Shown here: one piece after another, positions 46,514-58,101 of the stretch
How positions within the stretch are numbered: position 1 is the stretch's first letter
How the letters are laid out: every line of letters starts with the position of its first letter
NCBI GenBank assembly: GCA_000727475.1
Contig: KL647301.1
Coordinates: 62,001-126,000, forward strand
Length of the DNA: 64,000 nt
DNA from: Sarcocystis neurona
Taxonomy: Eukaryota; Apicomplexa; Conoidasida; Eucoccidiorida; Sarcocystidae
Direction: 5' to 3'
Program-made: the position numbers and the translations under genes
Notes under the pieces: model-generated
What the model was told of the DNA's origin: nothing
What the model saw: only the letters and a program-made list of their open reading frames with translations
Database searches by the model: none

Positions 46514-49500
46514 ATGGATAGAGCTTACGACAGCCCTGAAAAAACAACTATGGAGGCAATAACCACCCGAATGCACTGGGAAGTTATTGCCTATACCTGG
46601 GAAGTCAAAGATTTTCTCGATCTCCGTGATATGGCACAAAACGAATGTCAGTTTTCAAGTCAAACGCAGACTTGAAGAGTCCAACTCTAGTCATACACAT
46701 ACGCAGATGCGGACCTGAATCCACTAGAGTCATACGTTGCAGCACACAAGTCGTGCACTAGAAAGCTCCCCCTGTCGTTTCTCATACGTGAGTTGATCCA
46801 TTCCCCTCCTGGTGGGCGTCAAGGTTGGGCGGCACCGGGGTGCTGCTCACACGCTGATGCACGTTTGACTTCACATGCTCAGTGTCTTGTCTAATTTGCT
46901 TACGACGACACATGTTTGCACTACTCTACGGGTAGAGATTCCTGGTCACATTTGAATAGCGTCTGAATGCATTTCTTTTCGAACGAGATACGGATTTCCA
47001 GGTCCCCCCCAGAATGTCTTCCCTGCACTCAAACACACAGACACACACACACACAGAGGGACAGACACGTGCTTATACACATGCGTGCACATATCTACGT
47101 ACATGTGAATAGGTAAACTGGCTGCAGAGAATCGTTCGCGAGTGAACCTACAAGCAGGCTTCTGTGTGCACATCTGCATCTTTTTTGTGGCGTCTTACGT
47201 ACAGCGGTACACATATGTATACATATAAAAGATCCTTGTCTGCTACGGCTTCCACAAATACATGAGCGTGTATGCGTGGGCTAACGTGGAAGAAGAAGTC
47301 ATTCATACAATGGTTCTTCATCAAATTCTGTGGAACTGGTCTTCCTACGTAAGCCGCATCAATGTCTGCGCACTGTTGATGTACTTATGTTCCCTATTTT
47401 TGCGTGCACAGGCTTGCTGTACCCTTGGTGTACTGCTGATCTGTGCGTACGCGAGTGTGCGCCATACCTGTCGTCTTGTCTGTGAGGTTTCCTACAGTTC
47501 GCTTCAACCATGGGCGGAAATGGAATCAGCCTGTGCGAATGTCTGTGCAGATGAAAGTATGCTTTACACAGCAGATAGTACTTGCCGCTACGTCGTCAAT
47601 TGTGTGAGCCGACTTCAGCACATCACACAAAAGTAGCGAGTAAACAAGTCGTTTATTCTATCTGCTGTCTACTCTTTACAAACCTCGGTTTTCATTCTCG
47701 ATCGTCAATGCCCGTTTGTTCACCGTATTCCTTTCTGCAGTTCGTTGGGTCCACTGCGTTTTTTCCTGTAGTAACTGATGGGTGCACTAGGCTGGAAAGT
47801 ACCGGGTTCAATGACTTCGCTTTATGGCTCTTTCCCAACGGGCAGAAACAGCACAATTCCGTCAACAGCATCGACATATCTTTAATGTATCGCGGCTCAA
47901 AGGACTACGTGGTAGCCAAGTGGTCGGCGTGTTTCCTCGACGAGGATGACCAGCCCAGTAAGAGAAAGGACGAACGAGCGCGTCGGTCAGCATGAGGTGG
48001 GGAAGTACCTAATTTCTGTGCAAGTCCTCATATAAGGCCGCAACGACTCTGCTTACTAATTTTGAAGTGCTGTCGTTCCAGCGTACTCCGTTAATCGTAA
48101 TCTGTGGCGCGCTTTCGAATACACACGACATACAAACGTCTGAGGTGGGAGGCAGGCAGCAACACTGATTGTCGGTCTATATGTGCTGCTGCTCCTGCCT
48201 TCTCTGTTCTTCAAATGGTACCTTGCACGTCTAACACACGATGCACAATGGATGAAGTGACTGGAAACTCGTCGACCTCACGGATACATATACATATATA
48301 TATATATACATACATAGATACATCTACTGTGCACGGAGCTGTCACTCTTGCCTTCTCCCTCTATGTAGACATCTACGCGTGCATTTTCGTGTCGCTTCGA
48401 AACCCGCGTGTAACTCTATATAAACACGGCTGGTGAAACATTGGCACTCTGTATATATGTGTCTGTCTGCAAAGTGCTGGCCTTAAAAAGCGTCGATGCT
48501 CACTGACGTCTCTCTCAGTTCCACGCACCCGCCTGGGAGACCCGCTCAAGAAGTACTACCGCGGAGGCGACGGCAGACGTTTCTCATATTCCCCCAGCGA
48601 AGCCAGCATTCAAAAGTGGCTCGTCGACGGTGCATTACGGCTGAAATGCGAGATACAAATTGCTATTGAACTTACACTCTGTAAGATTACGCGGGCCCGG
48701 AGGCGCCCACTGAACTTTTGTGTACGCGCTAGGATGACAATAGCGTTTCTACTAGTGGGAACTTGTTTCGATATTAGTGATCCGACGGCAGAATCTCGTC
48801 GTAGTCTCCATTTTGCGACAGCGTTGGCACACACCAGCGTTCAGCACATATTATCTATTCGTGAAATAACGTCGAAAACACTCAATTACCAATTTGTGGA
48901 GCACTGAAAATTGTGTACACAGGTTTTTTGTATAGCAGTGTGAAGCGTGCTCCACGTTCATCCCTGGCACACTGTTCACAGTGTAGTCTTCGTGTTAAAC
49001 TGTTAAAAATTCCACAAATGTCCCACGTAGAACGATTCCGGCACCTTTTTTCGCAGCGAGGCCAATGCCAGGGTTAAACAAAAGTTCCATAACGAGCTTC
49101 AAAAGTGATATTGTAAAATACTGCGAGAACGAAGAAACACGGGACATATCAATTTGCTGCGGCAACGAAATTTATCGAGCATCGCGCTTCATGCTGTCAG
49201 CACGTTCCCAGGTGAGACTTGTATGGAGGGAATGGTGTCCGTAGATATGCACGACGGAGTGCACACCTGAAGTGAGTCAGAAGCTTTTTACGGAGAAATG
49301 CACACGTTTCTACGGAACGCTGTTCAGTGAATGACCCGTTTATTTCAGGTGATGTCTCCAGATGTGAAATTTGTTTGAAAAGAACGTAGCTACACATGTT
49401 CAGGACGAGGCGCGTATACGTACGCAGGACCAAATTCCACTACAATGCAGGGATGAATGCACGTCTGACCCGATCCCTCAAGAAGAAGTCCACTCTCATA

Positions 49501-52016
49501 CCGAGGCGTAAACCTGAAGAAAAGGCCTGAGACAACGAGATACGCGCCGCAGCAGATCCACATTATGGCGTGCATTATCTACAAAAATCATCTGCCTTTG
49601 ATAAGTCTACTTGTTCGCGCAGCAAAAAGTATATCGGTCGTGCAACCACATACGTACGTCAACATAAGTAGACTCAGATATACGTAAAGGGTTCACTCGC
49701 GTGTGCAGAACGAAAGCGTCGTCTACTGTGCATACACGAATACACATTTCCGTACTTGTAGTGATAGAGCAGTAAGAGCGTCCTGGCGCGGTCACACGCC
49801 CTTGAAGGAGCCTGCGTCGTGGTCTACTGCAATTGTCTTTGTCCTTGCTTCCGATATGCTATCTTGGGATACGTCCTTTAACGCGGTTTAGCAACTTGCA
49901 ATCGGGGCAGACATGGGTTGTATAACTGCTGAGCTATCTGCTCTATACAAGTGTTCACGTGCAGGTAGACACACTTATAGGCGTGTGCGTGCAGACCCAC
50001 CCTTATAAATATACCTGTGCGAGTATTGATCAGCACAAGTAGATAAACCACGCAAACCAGTCCACAGCACTGTTCGAAGGAGAGAAAGTGTTTATTTACA
50101 CAGACACCTTATCCGCGTAGACGCAGGTGTGGCCAATAATGTGCATGCATTACCTGAAGCGCGCGTACAATACAGCATTAGCAACGGTAACCGCACGACT
50201 AGAATCCCACCCAGTCCAATGAACACTGGATCAAACGAGGGACAAGGTATGCTCTCAGCCTGAACGTGTCAGTCTTCAAAAACAGTGGGGCAGGACACAC
50301 GACCAAAAAAATTGTGGTTGGTTGTTGAAGCCAGTTCGTTCGTTGGTAGTTTTACAACTGCCGACAAATTTATGTATCATTGTGAGGCGTCGAGGTCACT
50401 TCTGCTGCACAGCACCTGTATTTCAGAAACCAACAGTCTGAGGAGTCGAAAACCATTGCGACAGCTGTTGAAGTAGTAGGAGCACTGCTCTTATTACCTC
50501 TAGAGCCATTTGACTGGGTTTCGTCACTATAAGTGCGCTGAAGGCCACGTGACCCACCGTGTTCAGGTTTTGCAAGCAATGCTCAACGGAAGATTTAGAG
50601 AATCCGGTGGATCGGAAATCAAATTTGATGACGTCTCCCCATATATTGCTAAACAAATGCTAGACTTCATCCACTACGACCGCTGTTCCTTACTGGAAGA
50701 TTCCAACAAAGCCGGCAAGTTAAACAGAGAAAGACGGAAAGACATCAGGGAAATTTTGCAGCTCTTTGCAGCAGCAGACAAGTATGACATTAAGGTAAGC
50801 CTGCTGCGATACAGTAAATCTACAAACGGACATGAACGCGTACCTATACGCACATATATATATATACATGTATATGTCTGCTGTGGATTCAGATTAAGTG
50901 AGGGCCCACATGTACATGTGTGCCCAGGTATGCAAACAACTTCACGGAGGCTGCTGCATTTAACAGCATCTGCGCGAGAAGCTGCCTCCAAAATTCTTTC
51001 TCCATTTTCCGTCTTCACCTGCGCTTTCCGTCTCCGGACAAATGGATACACAAGAGAAATGTTTGTGTGCACGAACACGTATATATGCACACGAAAACGT
51101 ATGTAATTATCTGCGCAAAGACGTGTGTGTTGGCGGCTGCGGACTTACTGAGCTGCGCATGAATATGTATATCTACACACGTGTATGTAGTCTTGCATTA
51201 AACTCAAGCACATGACCGTCCGCTTCAGTGTTTTGACACAAGAATGTATGCGCTATAGTTTTCTTGTTAGCCTTTACAAAAATCTTTGCGCTCGCACACT
51301 GGACCGTGGAAAAGGGGGGGCGGGGGCATACGCACACAGAATATTCACGTGGTGCCCTGTAGAGGCTGGTGGACCACAGAGTATGCGCTTAGCATTTTCG
51401 TGGAGCAGAAACAATTCACTTCGCCTCCACAGGGAAAGATGTCCGCTTATCTGCCTGCAGCAAATCCTCTAGTTGTCCTTCTCGTCAACTATGGAAATCG
51501 TAGGCCACGGTATGCGTGTTGTGCACGTCCGCACACCTGTACGTGTATACATGTGCGTCTACGGATAGATACTTTGATGTGACCCGTTCGTGACCGGGGG
51601 TGAAAGTAAGTAATTCTCTGCCACGCAGACGGAATCTTGACCAGCCTTTCTTCGCATTTTAAAAATGGTGAACAAAGAACAGAACGTTGGCCACTGCTCA
51701 GTATTTCGTCTGCAGCAAATGCGAAACCCCATCTGTCGATATTTTCACAATTATGAGTGGGGCTCCAATCCGCCCACAAACGAATCTGAATTAGTTTTGT
51801 ACACGGCTGACCGTGTAGATCAGGCGTTCGCAAAAAGTATGTACCGCGCGGGTGCAACTCTCGTTGGAACTCGTGTTGTCTTCACATGGTTCTGTCTTTT
51901 TCAGGGGTTAGGCAACTTGTGCCAAGATGCTTTGATAAACAGCATGGACCACCATACCATCGCAGATATCATGCTGTTTGCAGAACACATAAGCTCGCAG
52001 AACTTGCTGCAGGCGG
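46514..52016 (+). CDS. MATH-BTB-BACK protein, SPOP-like CUL3 substrate adaptor (3' end open)
   Basis: Exons 46514-about 46650, 47741-47957, 48519-48680, 49057-49211, 50567-50794 and 51905-52016; all junctions from the second exon on match in phase. MATH domain: HWEVIAYTWEVKDF (exon 1), GFNDFALWLFPNG and YVVAKWSACFLDEDDQ (exon 2), SIQKWLVDGALRLKCEIQIA (exon 3). BTB domain: RDISICCGNEIYRASRFMLS then ARSQ (exon 4), VLQAMLNGRFRE and FDDVSPYIAKQMLDFIHYDR, then ILQLFAAADKYDIK (exon 5). BACK start: GLGNLCQDALINSM and HHTIADIMLFAEHISSQNLL (exon 6). Family role: MATH binds substrates and BTB binds cullin-3 in a ubiquitin ligase. The BTB loop before ILQLF carries a charged insert (SNKAGKLNRERRKDIRE). 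The ATG at 46514 is the likely start. The exon 1 donor and the 3' terminal exon(s) after 52016 (phase 1) are unresolved. Confidence 0.82.
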
Positions 52017-54030
52017 GTAAGCAGCGGCGTTGCTCTCTTAGCCGGTCTTGCTGCTTGCCGTCTGTGTCTACCCTCTGTCAAGACGCTGCATAGATTACTT
52101 ATCGCCCACGTTTACCCAAGGCGCGGTTGAAAACATGTTTTGTGTGGACACGCCCATGCCAGCATTACGTCTGCAGTCCACTCTTCGGATCTATCTCGCC
52201 GCTTGCTGCACGTTCACCCGGGTGGAGTTGAAGGGTTACGAAATCGTTTGTCAAGTCCTGTGTTTTTTGTTGTCGCTGTCCTAACTGTGGTGTGAACCTG
52301 CAACGAGCGGCAGACAAACAGAACTCCGTACCTGCAAATATTTCACGTCTCTATCCTTCACCAGTTTCTGCCCGATGTTGCAGCATTTCCCCAGAGACAC
52401 TGACAAGATACAATCTATCAGCATATGTTATATTCTGAAGTTGATTGGGGGCGCGTGAACTGACGTCGGATATCTTGGTAGTGAGCTGTCAACGCCACGG
52501 CAAACTGTCTAACGCGTTATTCAAAAGTTACGCCCTCAGTTACAAGATGGGCGTGCATCTTTTCAAAATGCACGGGTCGTCAGTCGCTCTCCTTCAGAGC
52601 TGCTGCGGTCGCTGTGGCCTCGCTATTTGTGCATTAGTATTCGATGCAAATTAAACACGGCGTGATTACCTCAAGAGTGTACCTCCCCATAGTGCGGTAG
52701 GTGGTAGATCCTCTGTAGGGGATGAAACGTGAATATCTGCCCGACAGTGTGCGACTCATTCTCATAAACATCACAAGAAAGCGCTGCGCAGCTAGCCGCG
52801 CAGGAGACAACCCACGCGTGAAAGTGAGCAATATTCGAACGCTGACTATCACATTTCGACTGATATTTGCTCGACGGACGCCCGTCGATTCCCTCTCGTG
52901 GCAGCTGTTTGATGTGCCTGCAACCGTGCCACAACAGTTTCGCCACGCGCGAGTGCGCGCTACCATACTTGTGCAGCGTCCCCTTTGCAAAGGATTGTGC
53001 GTTGCTTTGAAGTCCTTGTGCTTCATCACGTTCTATGTAGTATGTGATTCTGTAACGCTTTGTAGGTCAGACCTTCTTGCAACATACCAACGCGTGGACT
53101 CTGTGGCAGGCGCTTAGAGGACCGACGTCTAGTTATTCTTTCATTTCCTCTGGCACTCCACTCAAGGAAAGCAAGCATCTCTAGAAAAACGCCAGCCACA
53201 TGCCTTCAGACGGTCTTTCTTTCCTCAATTTCCTCCTTGATCCTTCGTCAGCAGTCTATCGGATTCGAGGCAATTCGCTATTCGGGAAGCGCGCTTTCAA
53301 CCAGGCAGTTCGAATAACGTGTAAGCGTACTGAAATTACATACGCGTGGACTGTGCACACATGTTTGTTTCACAGAAATATGTTGTCGCTACACGCAAGC
53401 GTTCTTCAGGCACTGCGTGCGAGGGATGCACAAGTGTTGTAGTGCCTTGGCACGTTACAAGTTTACTCTGTTGACGGATCATCTCCATATTTACACGTAT
53501 ACATGTACGTATACTCGAAGTGTACACGCGGCATAACAAGGGTTTGCCTCGGTGCTGATGCACAGCCCTGCCACCCCTGTTTTTCTAGAAAGGAAACATT
53601 GGGCCGAACTAGAGCAACCGTGCTTGGATCCTCATATGATAGTGTTGCCAGCACTTCGTTTTAATACACGTTCAAGCGGCAGTAGGCCCACCAAAAGCTA
53701 CTTCGGCTCCGTGCAAGTAGCTTTCCACACTTCTACTGAAAGGCGCTAATGTTTGCGGATGTTGGGGGACAAACCTCTAGTGTATCCGAGTATCCCCCCC
53801 CCCGTGTGAATCCATAGAGTGCAACCAGTGAGCAGGCTGCAGCACTCACCATCCATGCAGTCCTTACACCTGCAAAACAATGTACATTACAGGCAAAACG
53901 ACGGAATTGTGTTCAGCAACACAGTGTCTCATTCGAAGCAGAAGATTTTAAGGCAAAGAAAGAACGAGCAGTGTTTGAGCGAGGAGATCCCCGCTCAAGG
54001 CGATAAGTGTTTTGGGTTATTTCGCCGTAC
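52017..54030. other. 3' part of the MATH-BTB gene expected here; terminal exon not identified
   Basis: After the donor at 52017 (GTAAGC) the gene needs at least one more exon in phase 1 for the rest of the BACK domain. Candidates with acceptors lie at about 52038 (reading AGLAACRLCLPSVKTLHRLL), 52362 and 52600 (ELLRSLWPRYLC), none decisive. A C-run occurs near 53798-53806. The minus MFS gene converges from the right, and its last exon(s) may also lie here. Confidence 0.4.
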
Positions 54031-55816
54031 CCTGCGTATCATGCAAGTAGCTGCTGAGGAAATGAGAGAAGTATGCGGCCCCCAAAAAGATGGCGAAGGC
54101 GAAGCCAAGACACATGCCAAGCTGGTCGATTTCGACGCGTCTGGTCATTTCACAAAGAACGCACAGGAATCTGGAAAACCCTCAGGAGTCAAGGGTGCAT
54201 CTTTTGTCAGGGTGGGAAATATCGTTTAAGATTTTCTCGTACAGAATCGCTCCACCGCATACTGCAAGAAACTCTTCTTTTGAATAATCAGTCCAAACTA
54301 TCTTGTTTAGCTTTCACTTACGCGCCGGTAGCAGCAAAAAAAACGCCGAAGATACAGTTGGTGGGTTCTTGATTGCGAGCCTGTCGTTGTAAGTAAAAAC
54401 GCTCTGGTTGGGTTTCTAGGACGATAAAAATGCTGTAGTGTACAGGATCAGTCCAATTGAGGAGGCTAGCTGCGAGTACCGAATGCATGCCGTATCGCCT
54501 GACGTGCACGTTTATGCAGTAGGGAGGAAAATCAGGCGTCTATCCTTGTTTGTTGCTTACTAAATCTCCTTGTTAGAAGTGGCAATAGTAATCCTGCATA
54601 CGTAGATTTGAGCTATTTCGCCAGCAGGGTACACGCCGCCTTGCTCTCTTTTGCGCGTCTTTCCTACAAGTGCTGAAGTACCGAACCTGTCGAGGCTGAT
54701 GTTCACAGAATGCATCGCATGTGCATTTGAGTTGCGCGGGTCACTTCTGGCGTACCAATCGCGCCGGCGCTCTCGAGCATCGAAAGCTCGTAGGCCCTGG
54801 AAGGCTGTGACACGTGCACAGTCGGCCGCAGCCGTTATGTCCCAACACGTTTGGTTGCAATACCGAGAGCGCTGGAAAGTGAAATGGTTTTCCATGCACC
54901 ACTCCCTGTGTCAACAAGCTACATACCGGCACCATCGTGAACAAAAACGGTGAACGCCGACCGGGCCACGAATATCCTGCATTGGGCTTGATCACGCGTG
55001 TTTCGGAGTGACTGTCAACTTGCCGCGGGTACCTACGGCATCAGCGCCGCCAACAGCAGCACGCTAAGAAGTCCGATTTTCCTCACGATGCTAGTTACTT
55101 TGTGCCACTCCTGTTCTGCTGCAGTGAATTGAGCAATCATCATTCTGATGAAGGACGGTTCGAAGCGCACAGTTCGTTCGCTTACGCCCCTCCAGTAATG
55201 TCCCACTGTGAAGCTCGTGGAACCTGTCTGCCCTCCGTCACTCTTTTTACTGCTTCTTAAGCAAGGTGTGCAACAATTCTGTAACTCATTTACCGAGGTA
55301 AAACGTGCAAAAGCAGCCGAAAACTTGGACAACAGCTGCGATGAGCAGACTACTACGTGGATCCAGTAAGAGCGCAAGCCACGCAGCTAATAGGCCGCCC
55401 ATGAGGACACCAGCTCCATAAGAAAGACTTAAATACGCTACCGAAGGTGTCCTATCTTTGTTGTCAGTTTCGCAGCAAGCGACAAGCGCGGCAGCGACGA
55501 AACCGTGCATAAAGGCGGCTGGTATTTCGCTGATAAAGACAGCCGCCTTTGTCGTTGCTGTAGCCAGCTGGTGAAGTGTAGTCGGGATGACGGATGACGA
55601 CCCTACATACATGAAAGCGCCTCACCGAGCTTACCAGCGTACTACGCGCCGCGGACGACCCCAATGCAAGAACCATTCTGTCGCAGCAGAAATTGCTTGT
55701 ACAGCAGCTGGGTAGGTATATAGTCGTGTTTTCACCAAGGAGCGCCAGCAAGAAAAGCTCATGCCACTTCGTTTTAACAGAAAAGTCATTGACGCGACAG
55801 ACACATCCTTGACTAG
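54031..55816 (-). CDS. Major facilitator superfamily transporter, SLC22A18-like (both ends incomplete)
   Basis: Recognised exons in coding order: 55816-about 55646, 55602-55294, 55205-55037, 54380-54322, 54170-54031. The second is diagnostic: KAAVFISEIPAAFMHGFVAA, then YLSLSYGAGVLMGGLLAAWL and SSLLIAAVVQVFGCFCTFYL, the TM4-TM6 block of drug:H+ antiporter-type facilitators such as SLC22A18 (SRIPAxLMHG..LGLSYGxGxxxG). The third carries a cytosolic loop and the next membrane helix (RKIGLLSVLLLAALMP). The fourth has NCIFGVFFAATG and joins in phase to the fifth, with DQLGMCLGFAFAIFLGAAYF. One small exon is missing between the third and fourth (phases 2 and 0). The first exon needs a GTAGTA donor to keep phase, rather than the stronger GTAAGC 11 bases on. 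The N-terminal helices and the C-terminus are not found. The substrate cannot be told. Confidence 0.7.
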
Positions 55817-58000
55817 TGCTGAAAGAAAATCCGAGACGCGCAGGTATATCGCAGTGACGGAAACTCTCAACGGAATTTAATAGGGGCGGGTCCAGACGCT
55901 CAGTGACACTCTCGGACGCAGGTAGTCACTTACGCGCGGCGTGGTCCAATAAAATCGGAAAGCCACCCAAATATCAAAGCGCCGAATAGCTGGCACCCTC
56001 CGAAAACGTCTTTTGTCAATAAACTGATGACAAACATCGAATGGAGAAAGAACATTATACTTTGAACTTGCCGGAAAGATATTTTGTGGCCTGAGTAAAG
56101 AATATAATTGGTGAAAGTGCGTACTCCCGTATACTTTCACTACACACAAAACATAAATATGACAATCACATTAGTATGAACACGCCTACATAGGAATATA
56201 CATATATAATACACATAGATATCCACATACGCACGTACGTAGACGACCTGACTGCGCCACCGTCACCAAATTGGGGGGACTCACCTGAGGTGGTACACTC
56301 AGTTCCAGCATGATGTATGGGAAAAGCGCCACCTTTTCACAAATTTTTTTTCGTGAAATATATGCAAGTAAATTCACGTGTGCCGACCTGCGCGGTAAAA
56401 CCAACGCTATACAAGAACAACAAGCCGTGGCTGATGCCCAGGGGAGTCTTCACAAAGTTCTTCAACCAATATCCAAGCTCTGGAATAGTTTTCCACGAGA
56501 CGTTCACAGTCCCGAGTCTTCTCATTGCTGGCAGGATACCGTCGTTCCAAAAGTATCAAAGCAAGGAGCGCGCGCGATATGCGGAGCTGTCGTTATTTCT
56601 CTGCGACAAGACTTACACAAGAGAAGACCTGGGGTCCACCCCTGCTACGTCTTTGCGGTGTACTGATTTCCGGTGTACGTACATCACTTCGACCAGGTAA
56701 AATACAGAATCACTTGACCGTAGCCCAATTACTTACACTCATCATATGCATTCCTCCGCGTGCATTTAAGCTGGTGATTGTATTCAGTCATCCATCCACA
56801 TAGGAAACTTGTTAAGAAGAACTTGTAGGCGTACACACAAGCGCATCCCCAATACGCATGCGCTTCCCCATACTGTATTCTACCTAGGAAAAGCAAAGTA
56901 CAGAAACACGCGGGTAACTGCACGGTTGCGCGACGTTCATCCGTTTTCTGTCTCCTCACAGTTTGCCTAGCGCCAGTGAGCGGACGCGTCAAGAAATTAC
57001 ATCATCACCTCTTGAAAAAGCGAGTTACACACATTTTTCGAGGCGCTTTGCCACGTGCACACAGGAATGCCCGCAGCTCAAATTATTTGAGTAAACAACT
57101 CGCGCCAGTTTCTCAACGCGTAAACTTGCGGGCAGCCTCAATCTGCTGGAAATTACAAAAAAAGCTGCTGTTCAGCCGAGTTAACCTGTTTCCTGGCGAT
57201 CCAAACGGCAACCAAGACGATCTATTCTGTCCCTCCCGCGACAAATGGGGTAATCAAGTACATCGGGATATGCCTCGTGAACAACATCCACCGCTCGCTG
57301 TAGAACTTCATGAGGAAGACTGCGTCCACACCGCTCTTTAGCAAGGCGATCTGAGCGCGAATTCGTACACACATAAAGACAGAAATTTTTGTATCTTACA
57401 CAAATCTTATGACCTTCACATATACGGAAAGCACCACACATCGGCTGGCCGCTGCTGCCACGTCCACACCGCGTACACCCAGGCCACGTAAAGCAAGTAG
57501 CTTTCATGGGCACGAGTAGAATATCTAAAACGGAATTTTGTGGAGCTTGCTCGTACCACTTACCTTTGCATGTACGTAGCGGTCGTTTTCGGTGCGAAGC
57601 GCACCACAAGTTTATTCGAGTACATTCACCCTGCCACGCTAATCGGGCGCTGACGCCCTCACGTTCGCGGGACCCACCGAGGGATACACGTTGACCCCAA
57701 TTGTAACCACCTATCGCTAAGAGCGTATTTGTTGCCAAGCACACCAAAAACTTCTTGAATTACATTTATCCTGCGAAGCTTACCAAACGCTAACGCCTTC
57801 ACCTTTGCCGAAGCCGATGAGGGCTACACAGATCAGCCGGCTGTAACCACTGACCAGAAACTGCGTGTTCAACTGCACTGGGCTTGGAAATAAGGTCGTC
57901 ATTTTGATGGAGACGTCCACAAAGAGTGCTTTTCAACAGGAGAATTTGCATTGGTATATGTTCATATTGTGCAGTTCATGAGCGGCGTTAATGGGACTAT
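55817..58000 (-). other. Possible N-terminal exons of the MFS gene or a separate membrane protein gene
   Basis: Two minus segments look coding. Near 57352-57222 the frame reads IALLKSGVDAVFLMKFYSER, then WMLFTRHIPMYLITPFVAGG. Near 56528-56390 it reads LGYWLKNFVKTPLGISHGLL, then FLYSVGFTAQ before a GTCGGC donor. Both are hydrophobic and could belong to one membrane protein. In the second segment another register (NEKTRDCERLVENYSRAW..) is equally open, so the frame is undecided. I found no family match. Confidence 0.35.
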
Positions 58001-58101
58001 CTAGTCGTCCGTAGGCAAGTACGCACACCAAAGTACACACGTTAAAACCACCTTCACGGAGGCGGCCAGTTTTACAGCAGAGCAGATGCGCACAGAAGCA
58101 C

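Noticed and set aside
56310..56700. Plus-strand frames of 118 and 127 codons
   Set aside because: Two registers overlap each other and a better minus-strand candidate exon; neither has a start with context or a family motif.
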